DNA of 64,000 bases from Streptomyces sp. APSN-46.1 (GCF_022815725.1 NZ_JALGRF010000001.1:1313351-1377350); one strand, 5' to 3'. Positions 25,170-35,092 are shown, counted from the first letter of the stretch. A program made the numbers and translations. Notes: generated by a model from the letters alone, not told the origin.

Positions 25170-26495
25170 CACGGCTCCTCGGTGTACTCCCCCACGGCCC
25201 CACGATCGCAGACCGGCTCACTCCCCGCGCGCCGGCGGCCGCCCGGCCGCAGTCGTCGCCGCGGGCCGCTGACCGGGGATCCGGCGACGGTCTCCCGTAC
25301 CGGCCCGGCGCCACCCCCGGCCCCGGCACCGGCCCGGCGAAGTGGGGTCAGCAGCCCGGCGATCGCGATCAGCAGGCACAGCGCCCCGCCCGCGAGGCTG
25401 GCCGCGGGGACCCCGTACCGGGCGGCGAGCACCGTGAGGACGGCCGCGCCCGCCGGCCCCGAGGCGTTGTGCACGGTCCAGAAGGCGGAGGTGACCCGCC
25501 CGAGCAGAGGTTCCGGGGTCACCTCCTGGCGCAGGGTCATGGAGCACACGCCGCCCAGGGTCATCCCGAACATGAACACGGCGGCCAGCACGGCGATCAC
25601 CGGCACGCTGCGGCTGACGCCGGTCCCCGCCACCGCCACCCCGATCATCGCGACCGAGCCCAGCCAGCACGCCCCGAAGCCGAAGGTCCGGCGCAGCGGC
25701 CCGGCGGCGAAGGCCGCCACGACGGCGCCGAGCCCGCTCACGGCGATCACGTAGCCGAGGGTGGCGGCGTCCCGGTCCAGGTCGTTCTGGACGCGGAAGA
25801 TCAGCAGGTCGGTGGCGCCCATGGTGACGAAGGTCAGCAGCGTGAGCAGCACGGTCAGGGGCCGCAGCACGGGGTGGGACCACAGGAACCGGAAGCCCAC
25901 GACGAACATCTCCCGCAGCCTTCCGGCCACGGCCGGACGCCGGGCGGCCCCGGCCGGGGCCGCTTCCGCCGGCGTCCCGGGGGCCGGCTTCACCCGCTCG
26001 GCGGCGTGCCGGGTGAAGTCCACCCACCGCAGGCTGGCCGCCGACACCAGGAAGGTCGCCCCGTCCACGGCCAGCGCCCAGTCCGCTCCCACCCCGGTGG
26101 TGAGGAACCCGGCCGCCACCGGCCCCAGCAGGGTGCCGAAGGCGAACGTGCTCATCAGCCGCCCGTTGGCGGCGGTGAGGTCCTCGGAGCGGACCAGCTG
26201 CGGCACCGCGCTCACGTACGCCACGTCGAACACCGTCTTGAGAGCGGTGACCAGCGCGGTCAGTACGTACAACAGCCACATCCGCGGCCCGGCCTGCCAC
26301 ACGAACGGCACCGCGACCAGCAGCACCCCGCGCACCAGATCGCACCCGACCATGAGCCGGCGGCGGTCGGCGCGGTCCACCACGTATCCGGCGAACAGCC
26401 CGGTGCCGATGGCGGTGACTCCCGAGATCACCGTGACGACACCCATCTGGACGATGGATCCGGTGGTGTGGAGGACCAGCAGCGGCAGCGCGAGC
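25169..26495 (-). pseudogene. MFS transporter, 5' end replaced by an IS remnant
   Basis: The frame codes 442 residues of a major facilitator protein (VLHTTGSIVQMGVVTVISGV; the A-motif loop GYVVDRADRRRLMVGCDLVRG; about eleven hydrophobic helices), but homology begins abruptly at LALPLLVLHTTGS in what should be the end of helix 1. Upstream of 26496 the DNA is transposase sequence on the other strand, so the native start, promoter and about 30-40 residues are missing. The open frame continues antisense into the IS (to 26731), which gives an artificial fusion. Probably non-functional. Confidence 0.8.
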
Positions 26496-26897
26496 CGAAC
26501 ATCCAGGACCGCGACGGCGCCAAGCACCCGCTGCTGTGGACTCGCCTCGACCATCCGGGAGTTCAGAAGATCTGGGCGGATCAGGGCTTCGCCGGCCGCC
26601 TGGTGGAGTGGACCCGCACGATCCTCGGCCGTGAGCTGGAGATCGTGCGCAAGGCCCCGGACCAGCGCGGGTTCCAGGTCCAGCCCAAGCGGTGGGCAGT
26701 CGAGCGCACCTTCTCGTGGATCACCGCCCACCGCCGCCTCGCCCGCGACTACGAGCAGCAGCCCGCCCGCTCCGAGACCATGATCCGCTGGGCAATGATC
26801 GGCATCATGGTCCGCCGACTCACCCGAGGCAAACCAGCCAGGCGACCAGGCCCACTACCCCTCTCACGCACCAACCCGTGAGATCTCAGACTCGGTC
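26496..26897 (+). mobile_element. 3' remnant of an IS5-family element
   Basis: Nearly identical to the 3' 402 bp of the complete IS at 37388-38312, in opposite orientation. It codes the transposase C-terminus from NIQDRDGAKHPLLWTRLDHP to a TGA at 26881, followed by the terminal inverted repeat ending GGTC and then TCA. The left end is missing; its breakpoint is the truncation point of the MFS gene. It cannot move alone. Confidence 0.88.
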
Positions 26898-27039
26898 TCA
26901 GACGCCGCTCGTTGTACGCGACAGAGAAAGAGATGTTCACGCGCGGATGCTAGTTCCCCGCCGTTCATCACGGGTAGGACCGTCCGCGCAATGGGAAATC
27001 CGACACTGTCGACCTTGTGGGGTACCAGAACTCTGCACG

Positions 27040-27081
27040 GCATTAAAGGGGTGGACGCTTGTGCGTCCACCCCTTTAATGC
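27040..27081. terminator. Strong hairpin terminator of the GH43-AbfB gene
   Basis: A perfect 19-bp stem (27040-27058 with 27063-27081) with a TTGT loop, 13 bp beyond the stop on the minus strand. Confidence 0.8.
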
Positions 27082-27093
27082 TGTTCGGCTTGG

Positions 27094-28545
27094 TCAGCTG
27101 GTCAGGCGGAACGTGGCGTCGTTGCGCGCGATCGCGGTGGTGATCGGGTCGAGCTTGAGCTGGTAGTCGTTGTGGCGGATGTAGCGGTCGGGGTAGTTGT
27201 AGGACTGGAAGGAGCTCCACGTCGAGGACGCCAACCCGGCGACTTGGCGGAACGTGGCGTCGGCCTGGAACTGCGTGGTGCCGTCGTAGGAGGCGAGCAC
27301 GAAGTCGTAGTTGACGTGCCGCAGGTAGTAGCCGGGGTAGTTGACCGACTCGAACGACACCGCCGAGGAGTCGGCCAGGCCGGGCATGATCCGGAACTGG
27401 GAGTCCTGCAGCGGGCTGACGTTCGGGTCGATGCCCACGTCGAAGTTGGCGTGGCGCACGTAGCGGTCCTGGAAGTTGAACGACTGCAGGCGGTTGACCG
27501 GCCTCACGCCCCACTTGGCCAGCACGCGGCTCTCCTCGGCGGCGGTCAGGCTCATGATGCCGCCGTGGCGCTTGAGGGTGCTGCCCAGCGCGTAGTCCGA
27601 CACCGTGCGGAAGTTGTTCGTGCTGCCGAGGTTGGTCGACGTCAGCGGCATGTAGCCGCGGCCGGTTTTGAACTGGTCCAGCCACAGGCCCCATTCGTTG
27701 CGGCCGTTGATAGGCATCCACATCGGGCCCTCGACCACGTTGCCGTCGTCCGCCCAATCGTTGGAGATGCCCATGTGGGACAGGTCGCCGATCCGCGTCC
27801 ACGAGCCGAGGATCGAATTGCTGCCCTCGATGGTGATCTGCCCGTCGGCGGAGGCGCGGTAGTAGCGGAAGCCGCCGACGCTGGTGGGCGACTCCACGAT
27901 CTGGGTGTCGATGATGCCCTGGCCCGCGCCCCGGTCGATGTAGAGCGTCGGCGCGGTGACCGTCCGGAAGTCGGTGGTCCGGGTGTAGTAGATGCGGTGC
28001 TTCTTGACGCCGTCGAGGGTAGCGTTCGTCGCCCAGTAGATGACGTAGTCACCGGTCGCCGGGTCGAAGATCGCCTCCGGTGCCCACGCGTCACCCGCGC
28101 CGGAGATCGCGCCGGCCACGTCGAGCAGGCGCGGCGCCGACCAGTTCACCAGGTCCGTGGACTCCCAGACGACGAGCTGGGTGCTGCCCCGGTTGGCCGC
28201 GTCGCTCCACGACGTGCCGCTCGCCATGCGCAGGTCGGTGGCGATGATCCAGAACTTGTCGCTGTTGGGCGAGCGGACGATCGCCGGGTCGCGCACCCCG
28301 CCGGTGCCCACGGTGGATAGCAGGACCGGAGCGTCGTTGTTCAGGTCGTTCCAGTGCAGGCCGTCGCGGCTGTGGGCGAGGTAGATCTGCTCACCGGTCG
28401 TGCTCTCACCGGTGAAGTGCACCATCAGGTAGCCGGTGAACGGGTCCGCTGCGGACGCGCGGTCCACGGCGAACAGGACCTGGGCGCTGATCACCAGGAC
28501 CATCGCACCCAGCATCGCGCCGATCCGCGACAGTGTTCGTTTCAC
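27094..28545 (-). CDS. Secreted GH43 arabinofuranosidase/arabinanase with AbfB domain
   Basis: 483 residues. Signal peptide residues 1-32 (GAMLGAMVLVISAQVLFAVD). Residues about 35-340 form a five-bladed GH43 propeller with GGVRDPAIVRS and DAWAPEAIFDPATGDYVIYW. Residues about 345-483 form an AbfB (CBM42-like) beta-trefoil with three repeats: SFNFQDRYVRHANFDVGI, SVNYPGYYLRHVNYDFVL and SYNYPDRYIRHNDYQLKL. Expected role: release of arabinose from arabinan or arabinoxylan outside the cell. The GTG start follows GAGGAGAAG, and it lies 17 bp after a broken GH43 gene, suggesting a decayed operon. Confidence 0.85.
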   Translation of the reverse strand: MKRTLSRIGAMLGAMVLVISAQVLFAVDRASAADPFTGYLMVHFTGESTTGEQIYLAHSRDGLHWNDLNNDAPVLLSTVGTGGVRDPAIVRSPNSDKFWIIATDLRMASGTSWSDAANRGSTQLVVWESTDLVNWSAPRLLDVAGAISGAGDAWAPEAIFDPATGDYVIYWATNATLDGVKKHRIYYTRTTDFRTVTAPTLYIDRGAGQGIIDTQIVESPTSVGGFRYYRASADGQITIEGSNSILGSWTRIGDLSHMGISNDWADDGNVVEGPMWMPINGRNEWGLWLDQFKTGRGYMPLTSTNLGSTNNFRTVSDYALGSTLKRHGGIMSLTAAEESRVLAKWGVRPVNRLQSFNFQDRYVRHANFDVGIDPNVSPLQDSQFRIMPGLADSSAVSFESVNYPGYYLRHVNYDFVLASYDGTTQFQADATFRQVAGLASSTWSSFQSYNYPDRYIRHNDYQLKLDPITTAIARNDATFRLTS

Positions 28546-28562
28546 GGGTTCTTCTCCTCGAA

Positions 28563-28857
28563 TCAGAGGGTGGGGACGATCGGGGTGATGGTGCCGTCGA
28601 CGTTGAACGTCATGCGGTCGACGGTGACCTCACGGTTGGTGCCGTTGCCACCTGGCACGGCGAACCGGTGGTAGGCGATGTACCAGGTGTCGGTGCCGGC
28701 GCCCGCACCACCGAGTGGTGACCGGGGCCCTTGATGCCGAGCTCCAGTTGCTTCTGGAGCACGACACCGCGTTTGGTCCACGGTCCGAGCGGCGACGTGC
28801 CGGTCGCGTAGGCGACCTGGTAGTTCTCGTCACGGGTGTCGTTCTCGGACCATCGGT
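28563..28857 (-). pseudogene. GH43 remnant, C-terminal piece with a frameshift
   Basis: Two frames join into one GH43 C-terminus: WSENDTRDENYQVAYATG with LGPWTKRGVVLQ and GIKGPGHHSVV in the first, then TDTWYIAYHRFAVPGG with REVTVDRMTFNVDGTI in the second. The shift is near 28705-28712. Everything N-terminal to WSEND is missing. It was probably the gene in front of the GH43-AbfB gene. Confidence 0.75.
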
Positions 28858-28943
28858 CAGCAGGTGGAGTCGCCCACGCCGTGAACCGCTCGTCTACGCG
28901 TCGGCGGACCGCACCACATCGCGATCACCGTGGATCAGGCGGG

Positions 28944-30443
28944 TCAGCGCTGCAGAGTGAGCAGGCCCGGCCGGTACGGCAGGTTCGCGTACGAGGTGTT
29001 CGGCGGTATGTCTTTGAGGAGGCCCTGGTAGAGGAACTGCAGGTTGCAGGGATCGATGGTCATGGTCTGGTCGGGGTTGTCGCGGACCAGATCACCGTGG
29101 CTGACGCCCTGGGCCCAGTCGGAACCACTGTTGGCCTGGCCCGCGAAGGGGCTGCTCTCGCTGCCGGCCTGGACGGTCCACGGACCGTTCAGGCTGGAGG
29201 CGGTGAACGAGCGGAAGTAGCGGTTCGAACCCTGCGCCTCAACGATCATGAGGTACTGGTTCTGGCCCTTGACCTTGTAGACCTCCGGCGCCTCGAACAG
29301 AAGGTTCGTTGTGTCGCTCATGACCGTCGTGTACGACGAGCCGAAGCTGCTGGGGAAGTTCCCGATCGGCATGCTCGCCCGGTAGATCTTGCCGTTGTCA
29401 CCGGCGAAGAACAGGTACATGTTCTGGTCGTCGGCGATCATGGTCGGGTCGATCGGGCCGCCTTCTTCGCTGGCGGGGAGGCTGCCGGTGAACAGCGGCT
29501 GCCGGGCGGACCAGCCGTTGGGGTTGGTGGGGTCGCTGGACGTGCGGTAGTAGAACGGCCACTGACCCCACTGGTCCACCATCACCCAGATGTTCTTGGG
29601 CGCGAAGTAGAACAGTTCGGGCGCCACCGCGGTGTCGTTCATCTGGGTCTGGGTGGCCGTCGCCATGTCCGACCAGTTCGTGAAGGGACTGAACCCCGTC
29701 GAGCCCCACGACGTTCCGTTGGAGGTGGTCCCGTAGACCAGGTGCTTGCCGTTGTACTTCACGGTGGTGAAGTCCTTCAGCGCGACCTGCCCGTTCGCCG
29801 GCTGCGCCAGCGGAGCCGACGAGGTCCACCGGTAGGTCGACGGAAGAGCGCACGTGCCGGTGCCCGCGCCCGTGTCGGCGACGGGGACGAGCTGCCACTG
29901 CTGGTTGGCGCCGCCCCAGTCGGCGTACTGGACGATCTTGCCGCCGTCGGCGGTGGAGGCGCTCTGGACCTCGAGGGCCTTGTTGCTGTGGCGGTTCAGG
30001 AGGCGGACGTAGCCGTCGGCGGAGTCCGCGAGGCGGAACTGCTGGTTGGTCGCGTTGAGGTCGCTCCACTGGAGGACGTCGGTGCCGTCGGCCGAGGACC
30101 AGTTGTAGTTGTCCAGGACCTTGCCGGAGTTACGGTTCTGCAGGCGGTAGTAGCCGCTGCCGGAGTCCAGGAAGCGCCACTGCTGGGCTTCGTTGCCGGT
30201 CCGGGTCCACTGGACGACGGGCGAACCGTTGGCGGTGGCGAAGTTGTAGTCGTCCAGCACCTTGCCGCTGTTGCGGTTGACCAGGACGTACCACTTGCCG
30301 GTGTCGACCGAAGCCGCCGAGGCCGACGACGGGTTCACCATGGCGAGGAAGCCGGCCACGAAGACCATCGAGAGTAGGGCGGCCATCCGTGACCGCCATC
30401 CTCGCCGTGTCGAGGTTCGTGGAGCTGTACCGAGAGCATTCAT
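28944..30443 (-). CDS. Secreted ricin (CBM13)-GH62 alpha-L-arabinofuranosidase
   Basis: 499 residues from the ATG at 30443, preceded by AGGAGGG; a longer frame to 30557 is unlikely. The order is signal peptide (to about ASAAS), a ricin-type beta-trefoil (about 47-190; repeated NRNSGKVLD and QW motifs), then GH62 (about 203-499): [69 protein letters not shown] and [17 protein letters not shown]62 enzymes remove arabinose side chains from arabinoxylan. A perfect LacI-type palindrome lies 129 bp upstream. Confidence 0.9.
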   Translation of the reverse strand: MNALGTAPRTSTRRGWRSRMAALLSMVFVAGFLAMVNPSSASAASVDTGKWYVLVNRNSGKVLDDYNFATANGSPVVQWTRTGNEAQQWRFLDSGSGYYRLQNRNSGKVLDNYNWSSADGTDVLQWSDLNATNQQFRLADSADGYVRLLNRHSNKALEVQSASTADGGKIVQYADWGGANQQWQLVPVADTGAGTGTCALPSTYRWTSSAPLAQPANGQVALKDFTTVKYNGKHLVYGTTSNGTSWGSTGFSPFTNWSDMATATQTQMNDTAVAPELFYFAPKNIWVMVDQWGQWPFYYRTSSDPTNPNGWSARQPLFTGSLPASEEGGPIDPTMIADDQNMYLFFAGDNGKIYRASMPIGNFPSSFGSSYTTVMSDTTNLLFEAPEVYKVKGQNQYLMIVEAQGSNRYFRSFTASSLNGPWTVQAGSESSPFAGQANSGSDWAQGVSHGDLVRDNPDQTMTIDPCNLQFLYQGLLKDIPPNTSYANLPYRPGLLTLQR

Positions 30444-30571
30444 CTGCACCCTCCTGGGGGCGACTTGAGCAGGGGTCGGTCCTTCTCGGTGCGTGCGGAC
30501 CGGGCACGGCACGTCCGAGGCGGCGGCAAGACGTGACCCCTGCGGGATGGGGAGCACCGGGTCTCCGGCGT

Positions 30572-30589
30572 GTTGTTAGCGCTAACAAC
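30572..30589. promoter_or_regulatory. LacI-family operator upstream of the GH62 gene
   Basis: Perfect 18-bp palindrome GTTGTTAGC/GCTAACAAC with a central CG, typical of LacI/GalR regulators of glycan use. The same 18 bp occur at 32577-32594. Confidence 0.75.
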
Positions 30590-30734
30590 TTGAAAGTCGA
30601 ACATCCGGCGTGTTGCAGGAGAAGACCATGGGACATGAGAGGCCGTCAAGTACCCGCGTCGCAACCTGCCCGTTACTGAGGCGTCATCAAAATCTCGCCC
30701 TGTCAGAGTCGTTGACGGGAACTGACGTGAGCGC

Positions 30735-31127
30735 TCACACTCCTCGGCGCGGGCCGACAGTTGGCTTGACTCTGTCGGTGATCTTGATAGTCGCAGTCGG
30801 GTTGCCGAGGGTTCGCCAGGACCGCGACCGGGGGATCGCCTGCTGGTCCAGGAAGGTCTGGAAGGCGGTCGGTTGTCTCGATGTGGAGGTTTCCTCGGCC
30901 ACTGTTCGACAGCTGAGTCGTTCGATGTTGACGGCGATAGCCGTGAGTACGTGTTGCAGGTGGGCTTTTGGGCTGTCCTCGGTAGCGGGAGCGACGCATG
31001 CCGTGTCCGTGAGCGAACTCATTGATGGCGCCCTCCACTCTGGAGCGGATCGCGTAGCGGGCCTTCCCGCGAGCGCGGCGGGTACTCGTCCGGTGCGCAC
31101 CGGGCGGCCCGAGACGGTGATGGTCCC
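30735..31127 (-). pseudogene. IS1182-like transposase C-terminal remnant (left arm)
   Basis: The minus strand reads RYAIRSRVEGAINEFAHGH and MRRSRYRGQPK, then a one-base insertion shifts the frame before the AHLQHVLTAIAVNIERLS helix, which is intact in the other arm. This is the C-terminal block of IS1182-type DDE transposases. No N-terminal part or DDE aspartates are present. Confidence 0.7.
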
Positions 31128-31765
31128 CGGCCTGCGGGCGGTGCAGGCCGGCGAGTGTCTCGCCGAGCTGGACGTTGCCGCTGACGGCCGCTCCCGCCAG
31201 GCCGACGACCTCGCCGGGCCGGGCGGTCAGTGCGAAGTCCAGACAGGCACCAGCCAGGCTGAGCCCGGAGACCTCCAACAGGGCGGCTCTGTCCGCATTC
31301 TGACGACCTGTCAATCACAGGGGCCGGGTTCGGAACCCCGGGCGCTCTTGCCGGTCATCGCCTCCACCAGGGCCTGCTGGTCGAGTTCGGCGACCGGGGC
31401 GGTGACGATGTGCCGGGCGTCCCGGTAGACGATGACGGTGGTGCAGAGGTCGTATACCTCCTGCAGGTGGTGCGAGATGAACAGGAATGCGACGCCCTGG
31501 CGCTGGAGTGCGCGCAGCTTGTCGAAGAGCCGCTCGATGCCCCGCGCGTCGAGCTTGGCGGTCGGCTCGTCGAGGATGATGAACCGGGCGCCGAGGACAG
31601 CGCCCGGGCGATCTCGACGAACTGGCGCTGTTCGACGCTCGGTTCACCGGCGCATGCGATCGGGGCGACATCCACGCCGTACTCCGGAGCAGCCCGGCCG
31701 CGCGGTGGCGCAGCTGCTTCCAGCTGATCGGGCGCAGCGTGGCGTCGCTCTGCCGGTTCAGGAAC
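31128..31765 (-). pseudogene. Sugar ABC transporter ATPase remnant (RbsA/XylG type), several frameshifts
   Basis: Minus-strand pieces in different frames together read as one sugar-type ATPase: NLFLNRQSDATLRPISWKQL, then VDVAPIACAGEPSVEQRQFV with EIARAL (signature region), then FIILDEPTAKLDARGIERLF (Walker B) with FLFISHHLQEVYDLCTTVIV, and finally the second domain LLEVSGLSLAGACLDFALTA with GEVVGLAG. Shifts occur near 31685 and 31610. The start is lost and the end runs into transposase DNA at the inverted-repeat arm. Probably once imported pentoses for the neighbouring arabinosidases. Confidence 0.75.
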
Positions 31766-31773
31766 AGGTTCTT

Positions 31774-31926
31774 ACCTTGTCGTCTAACGTCCCGAGTCCC
31801 GAACTGCGCCGCACGGCCATCATGCGCCGGCTCATCTCCTACTCCCTGGTCATCGGACACCATGACGCCAGGCTCACCCCGCAGCAGGCCGTCGCCCTGA
31901 TCCGACGTTCCATCAGAGCCATCTGA
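31774..31926 (+). other. Unidentified C-terminal coding fragment
   Basis: The plus-strand frame ends in ELRRTAIMRRLISYSLVIGH and then LTPQQAVALIRRSIRAI before a TGA at 31924. It looks like the tail of a real protein, but I do not recognise the family. It sits between the ABC remnant and the right arm, so it is one more piece of shuffled DNA. Confidence 0.35.
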
Positions 31927-32041
31927 CGAACGGCATGGCATACCGACCGACGCCCCTCGCCCCCGCCTAGCCCCATAGCGGCCGTCAGCGGCAACGTCCA
32001 GCTCGGCGAGACACTCGCCGGCCTGCACCGCCCGCAGGCCG

Positions 32042-32433
32042 GGGACCATCACCGTCTCGGGCCGCCCGGTGCGCACCGGACGAGTACCCGCCGCGCTCGC
32101 GGGAAGGCCCGCTACGCGATCCGCTCCGGAGTGGAGGGCGCCATCAATGAGTTCGCTCACGGACACGGCATGCGTCGCTCCCGCTACCGAGGACAGCCCA
32201 AAGCCCACCTGCAACACGTACTCACGGCTATCGCCGTCAACATCGAACGACTCAGCTGTCGAACAGTGGCCGAGGAAACCTCCACATCGAGACAACCGAC
32301 CGCCTTCCAGACCTTCCTGGACCAGCAGGCGATCCCCCGGTCGCGGTCCTGGCGAACCCTCGGCAACCCGACTGCGACTATCAAGATCACCGACAGAGTC
32401 AAGCCAACTGTCGGCCCGCGCCGAGGAGTGTGA
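32042..32433 (+). pseudogene. IS1182-like transposase C-terminal remnant (right arm)
   Basis: The open frame EGAINEFAHGHGMRRSRYRG then QPKAHLQHVLTAIAVNIERL to a TGA at 32431 is the intact version of the tail that is frameshifted in the left arm. The N-terminal catalytic part is absent, so it cannot transpose. Confidence 0.7.
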
Positions 32434-32576
32434 GCGCTCACGTCAGTTCCCGTCAACGACTCTGACAGGGCGAGATTTTGATGACGCCTCAGTAACGGGC
32501 AGGTTGCGGCACGGTACTTGACGACCTCTCATGTGCCGTGGTCTTCTCCTGCAACACGCCGGATGTTCGACTTCAT

Positions 32577-32594
32577 GTTGTTAGCGCTAACAAC
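32577..32594. promoter_or_regulatory. LacI-family operator upstream of the GH43-CBM6 gene
   Basis: Same perfect 18-bp palindrome as at 30572-30589, 364 bp before the GH43-CBM6-ricin start. A 12-bp palindrome GTGAGCGCTCAC also occurs in both arms (30727-30738, 32430-32441). Confidence 0.7.
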
Positions 32595-32749
32595 CCGCCG
32601 GAGACCCGGCATCCCCACCCCGCAGGGGTCACGTCTTGCCGCCGCCCCGGACAAACAGTCCGTTCGCGCAGGTCAGCGCACCAATCCAGATGACCAACCG
32701 CCCCGATGCGGGACACGGTCACCGGCCCGGACGACCGAAAGGCAGCACA

Positions 32750-32872
32750 ATGGCCGACACCACCAACTCCCGTGCAGGCGGCGGCCGCCCGCCCGGCATC
32801 CGAGTAGGCGAAGACGGTCTGACGGAGCGCCAGCGCTCGGCGGCTCCGTCCGCATCGCACGGTTCGCACTGA
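32750..32872 (+). pseudogene. Truncated LexA-like N-terminus
   Basis: An ATG with GAAAGG 8 bp upstream begins MADTTNSRAGGGRPPGIR followed by GEDGLTERQR, closely resembling the start of actinobacterial LexA (GRPPGIR...GLTxRQR), then diverges to unrelated residues and stops after 40 codons. The DNA-binding and protease domains are missing. It looks like a fragment stranded upstream of the GH43-CBM6 gene. Confidence 0.45.
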
Positions 32873-32957
32873 CCACACCCCGAGCACAGCAACGTCCCTC
32901 CCCCGCATCTGACCAGCTGCTCAGTCCCCGACCCGCAACACCAGGAAGGACCGCACC

Positions 32958-34853
32958 ATGGCCAGTACCGCCGTCCACAGGCCAACGGCTCACCCGACCG
33001 CAGTGAGATCACCCGCCACCGGTACGAGCCTCGCCCGGGCAACCTGGGTGCTGATCCTCACATTGGCGTTCGCCGTCCTTCCCACCGCGGTGCATCCCAC
33101 AGCGGCCAGGGCCGACAACCCGATCGTGCAGCACGTCTACACCGCCGACCCTGCCCCACTGGTCCACAACGGGCGGGTCTACCTCTACACCGGGCACGAC
33201 GAGGACGGCTCCACCTCCTCCTTCGTGATGAAGGACTGGCGGGTGTGGTCCTCCGCCGACATGGTCAACTGGACCGACCACGGCTCACCGCTCAGCCTGA
33301 ACACCTTCAGCTGGGCGGCCGCCAACGCGTGGGCGGGCCAGGCCGTCGAACGGGACGGCAAGTTCTACTGGTACGTGCCGGTGTCGGTCCGGGCGACCGG
33401 CCAATTCGCCATCGGCGTGGCGGTGTCGGACAGCCCCACCGGCCCGTTCCGGGACGCCCTCGGCCACCCGCTGGTGGAGAACAGTGAGATCGACCCGACC
33501 GTCTTCATCGACGACGACGGCCAGGCCTACCTGTACTGGGGCAACCCGAACCTTTGGTACGTCAAGCTGAACGCGGACATGACGTCCTACGCAGGCAGCC
33601 CCGTCAGAATTCCGCTCACCACCGAGGGCTTCGGGTCCCGCACCGACAACCCCGACCGTCCCACGCTGTACGAAGAAGCACCATGGGTCTACAAGCGGAA
33701 CGGCCTGTACTACATGGTGTATGCGGCCAAGTGCTGCGCGGAGTTCATCGCCTACTCCACGGCACCCAGCCCGACCGGACCGTGGACCTACCGCGGAACA
33801 GTCATGCCCGCCCAGGGCAACAGCTTCACCAACCACGCGGGCATCGTGGACTTTCAGGGCAACTCGTATTTCTTCTATCACAACGGCGCCCTCCCGGGCG
33901 GCGGCGGCTTCACCCGCTCGGTCGCGGTGGAGAAATTCAGCTACAACGCCGACGGCACCATTCCAACGATCAATATGACGACGGCCGGGGCGCCACAGGC
34001 CGGCACGCTCGATCCTTATGTCCGCCAGGAAGCCGAGACCATCGCGTGGGGCAGCGGCATCGAAACCGAACCCTCCAGCGAGGGCGGGATGAACACCAGC
34101 TGGATCGAAAACGGCGATTACATCAAGGTCAAGGGCGTAGCATTCGGCACCGGTGCCAGCTCGTTCACCGCCAGGGTGGCCTCAAACACCAGCGGCGGCC
34201 GAGTTGAGCTGCACCTGGACAGTGCTACTGGGCCGACGGTCGGGACATGCACGGTGTCGGGCACCGGAGGCTGGCAGACCTGGAGCACGGTCTCGTGCCC
34301 TGTTACCGGTGCGACCGGGACCCACGATCTGTACCTGCGCTTCGCCGGTGGCAGCGGGTACCTGTTCAATATGAGCTGGTGGCAGTTCACCACCGGCCAG
34401 TCCACCTTCTCGTCAACCGCCGTCGCCCAGCACAGCGGGCACTGCCTGGACGACCCCAACCAGAGCACAACCGACAGCACTCAGTACCGGCAGTACACCT
34501 GCGGCGCCGGTGAGGAACAGCGGTTCGACTTCCGTCCGGTGCAAGGGGTGGCGGACACCTACTCCCTGGTGAACCGCCACAGCGGCAAGTGCCTCGACAT
34601 CCGCGGTGTCTCCACCGCCGACGGTGAGGCGGTCCACCAGTGGACCTGCCACGGCGGCACGAACCAGCAGTTCACGCTGCGGCATGTCGCCACCAACGAC
34701 TACCAGCTCGTCGCGGTGCACAGCGGCAAGTGCGTGGACGTCAGCGGGATCTCCACCGCCGTCGGAGCATTGGTCCACCAGTGGACCTGTGACTCCGCCA
34801 GTGCCCTGGCCACCAAGAAGAACCAGGTCTGGCGCCTGACCGGCAAGAGCTGA
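32958..34853 (+). CDS. Secreted GH43-CBM6-ricin arabinoxylan hydrolase
   Basis: 631 residues; ATG with AGGAAGGA upstream. Signal peptide to about residue 52. The GH43 propeller (about 55-345) shows the three catalytic carboxylates in TADPAPL (D64), SEIDPTVFIDDDG (D179) and LYEEAPWVYKRNGLYYMVY (E240). A CBM6-like sandwich follows (about 355-475; EAETIAWGSGIET, NTSWIENGDYIKVKGV, DLYLRFAGG), then a ricin-type trefoil with paired cysteines and QW motifs (about 485-630). Likely exo-acting xylosidase or arabinofuranosidase on arabinoxylan. Regulated by the LacI-type site in the right inverted-repeat arm. Confidence 0.88.
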   Translation: MASTAVHRPTAHPTAVRSPATGTSLARATWVLILTLAFAVLPTAVHPTAARADNPIVQHVYTADPAPLVHNGRVYLYTGHDEDGSTSSFVMKDWRVWSSADMVNWTDHGSPLSLNTFSWAAANAWAGQAVERDGKFYWYVPVSVRATGQFAIGVAVSDSPTGPFRDALGHPLVENSEIDPTVFIDDDGQAYLYWGNPNLWYVKLNADMTSYAGSPVRIPLTTEGFGSRTDNPDRPTLYEEAPWVYKRNGLYYMVYAAKCCAEFIAYSTAPSPTGPWTYRGTVMPAQGNSFTNHAGIVDFQGNSYFFYHNGALPGGGGFTRSVAVEKFSYNADGTIPTINMTTAGAPQAGTLDPYVRQEAETIAWGSGIETEPSSEGGMNTSWIENGDYIKVKGVAFGTGASSFTARVASNTSGGRVELHLDSATGPTVGTCTVSGTGGWQTWSTVSCPVTGATGTHDLYLRFAGGSGYLFNMSWWQFTTGQSTFSSTAVAQHSGHCLDDPNQSTTDSTQYRQYTCGAGEEQRFDFRPVQGVADTYSLVNRHSGKCLDIRGVSTADGEAVHQWTCHGGTNQQFTLRHVATNDYQLVAVHSGKCVDVSGISTAVGALVHQWTCDSASALATKKNQVWRLTGKS

Positions 34854-34859
34854 ACCAAC

Positions 34860-34901
34860 ACAGGGTCGGGCCCGGGCCGGCAACCCGGTGCCCGACCCTG
34901 T
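34860..34901. terminator. Hairpin terminator after the GH43-CBM6 gene
   Basis: A perfect 12-bp stem (34860-34871 with 34890-34901) directly after the stop. The rest of the 34854-35148 gap holds only the promoter/operator of the next gene. Confidence 0.7.
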
Positions 34902-35092
34902 CCAGGGCCTTTGCGCGACGGCTTCATCTCGCCGCCCGGCCTGGGTCAGCCCTCGGTCCCCTTGCTCGTTCCGATGCGGAGCATTCGCTTCCCCTTGGTG
35001 GCCTCTTGCAGACAGAAATGACAAACACTCTGGCTGCTCCTGCACATGCTGAGGGGCACTCAGATCACCCCCTGCACGGCTGTCCTCGGAAA

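Larger units (their letters stand above)
30513..31191. repeat. Left arm of a large inverted repeat
   Basis: About 680 bp that recur, reverse-complemented and with scattered differences, at 31978-32655. From the outside inward it holds a sequence homologous to the other arm's outer flank, the LacI-type operator (30572-30589), an IS1182-like transposase tail and 64 bp of an ABC ATPase gene. One visible difference is AAAA instead of AAA in the transposase frame (30966-30969 on the plus strand, TTTT), which breaks the frame in this arm. Confidence 0.85.
31978..32655. repeat. Right arm of the large inverted repeat
   Basis: Reverse-complement copy of 30513-31191 with small indels. The inner breakpoint is sharp at GCGGCCGTCAGC. 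It places the same operator (32577-32594) upstream of the rightward GH43-CBM6 gene that the left arm places before GH62. The 786-bp spacer between arms holds the ABC ATPase debris. Confidence 0.85.

Noticed and set aside
26496..26731. N-terminal extension of the MFS frame
   Set aside because: It is antisense transposase DNA; the fusion is an accident of the IS junction.
31315..32295. 326-codon minus-strand frame across the inverted-repeat spacer
   Set aside because: Mostly out-of-frame readings of the ABC ATPase and transposase remnants.
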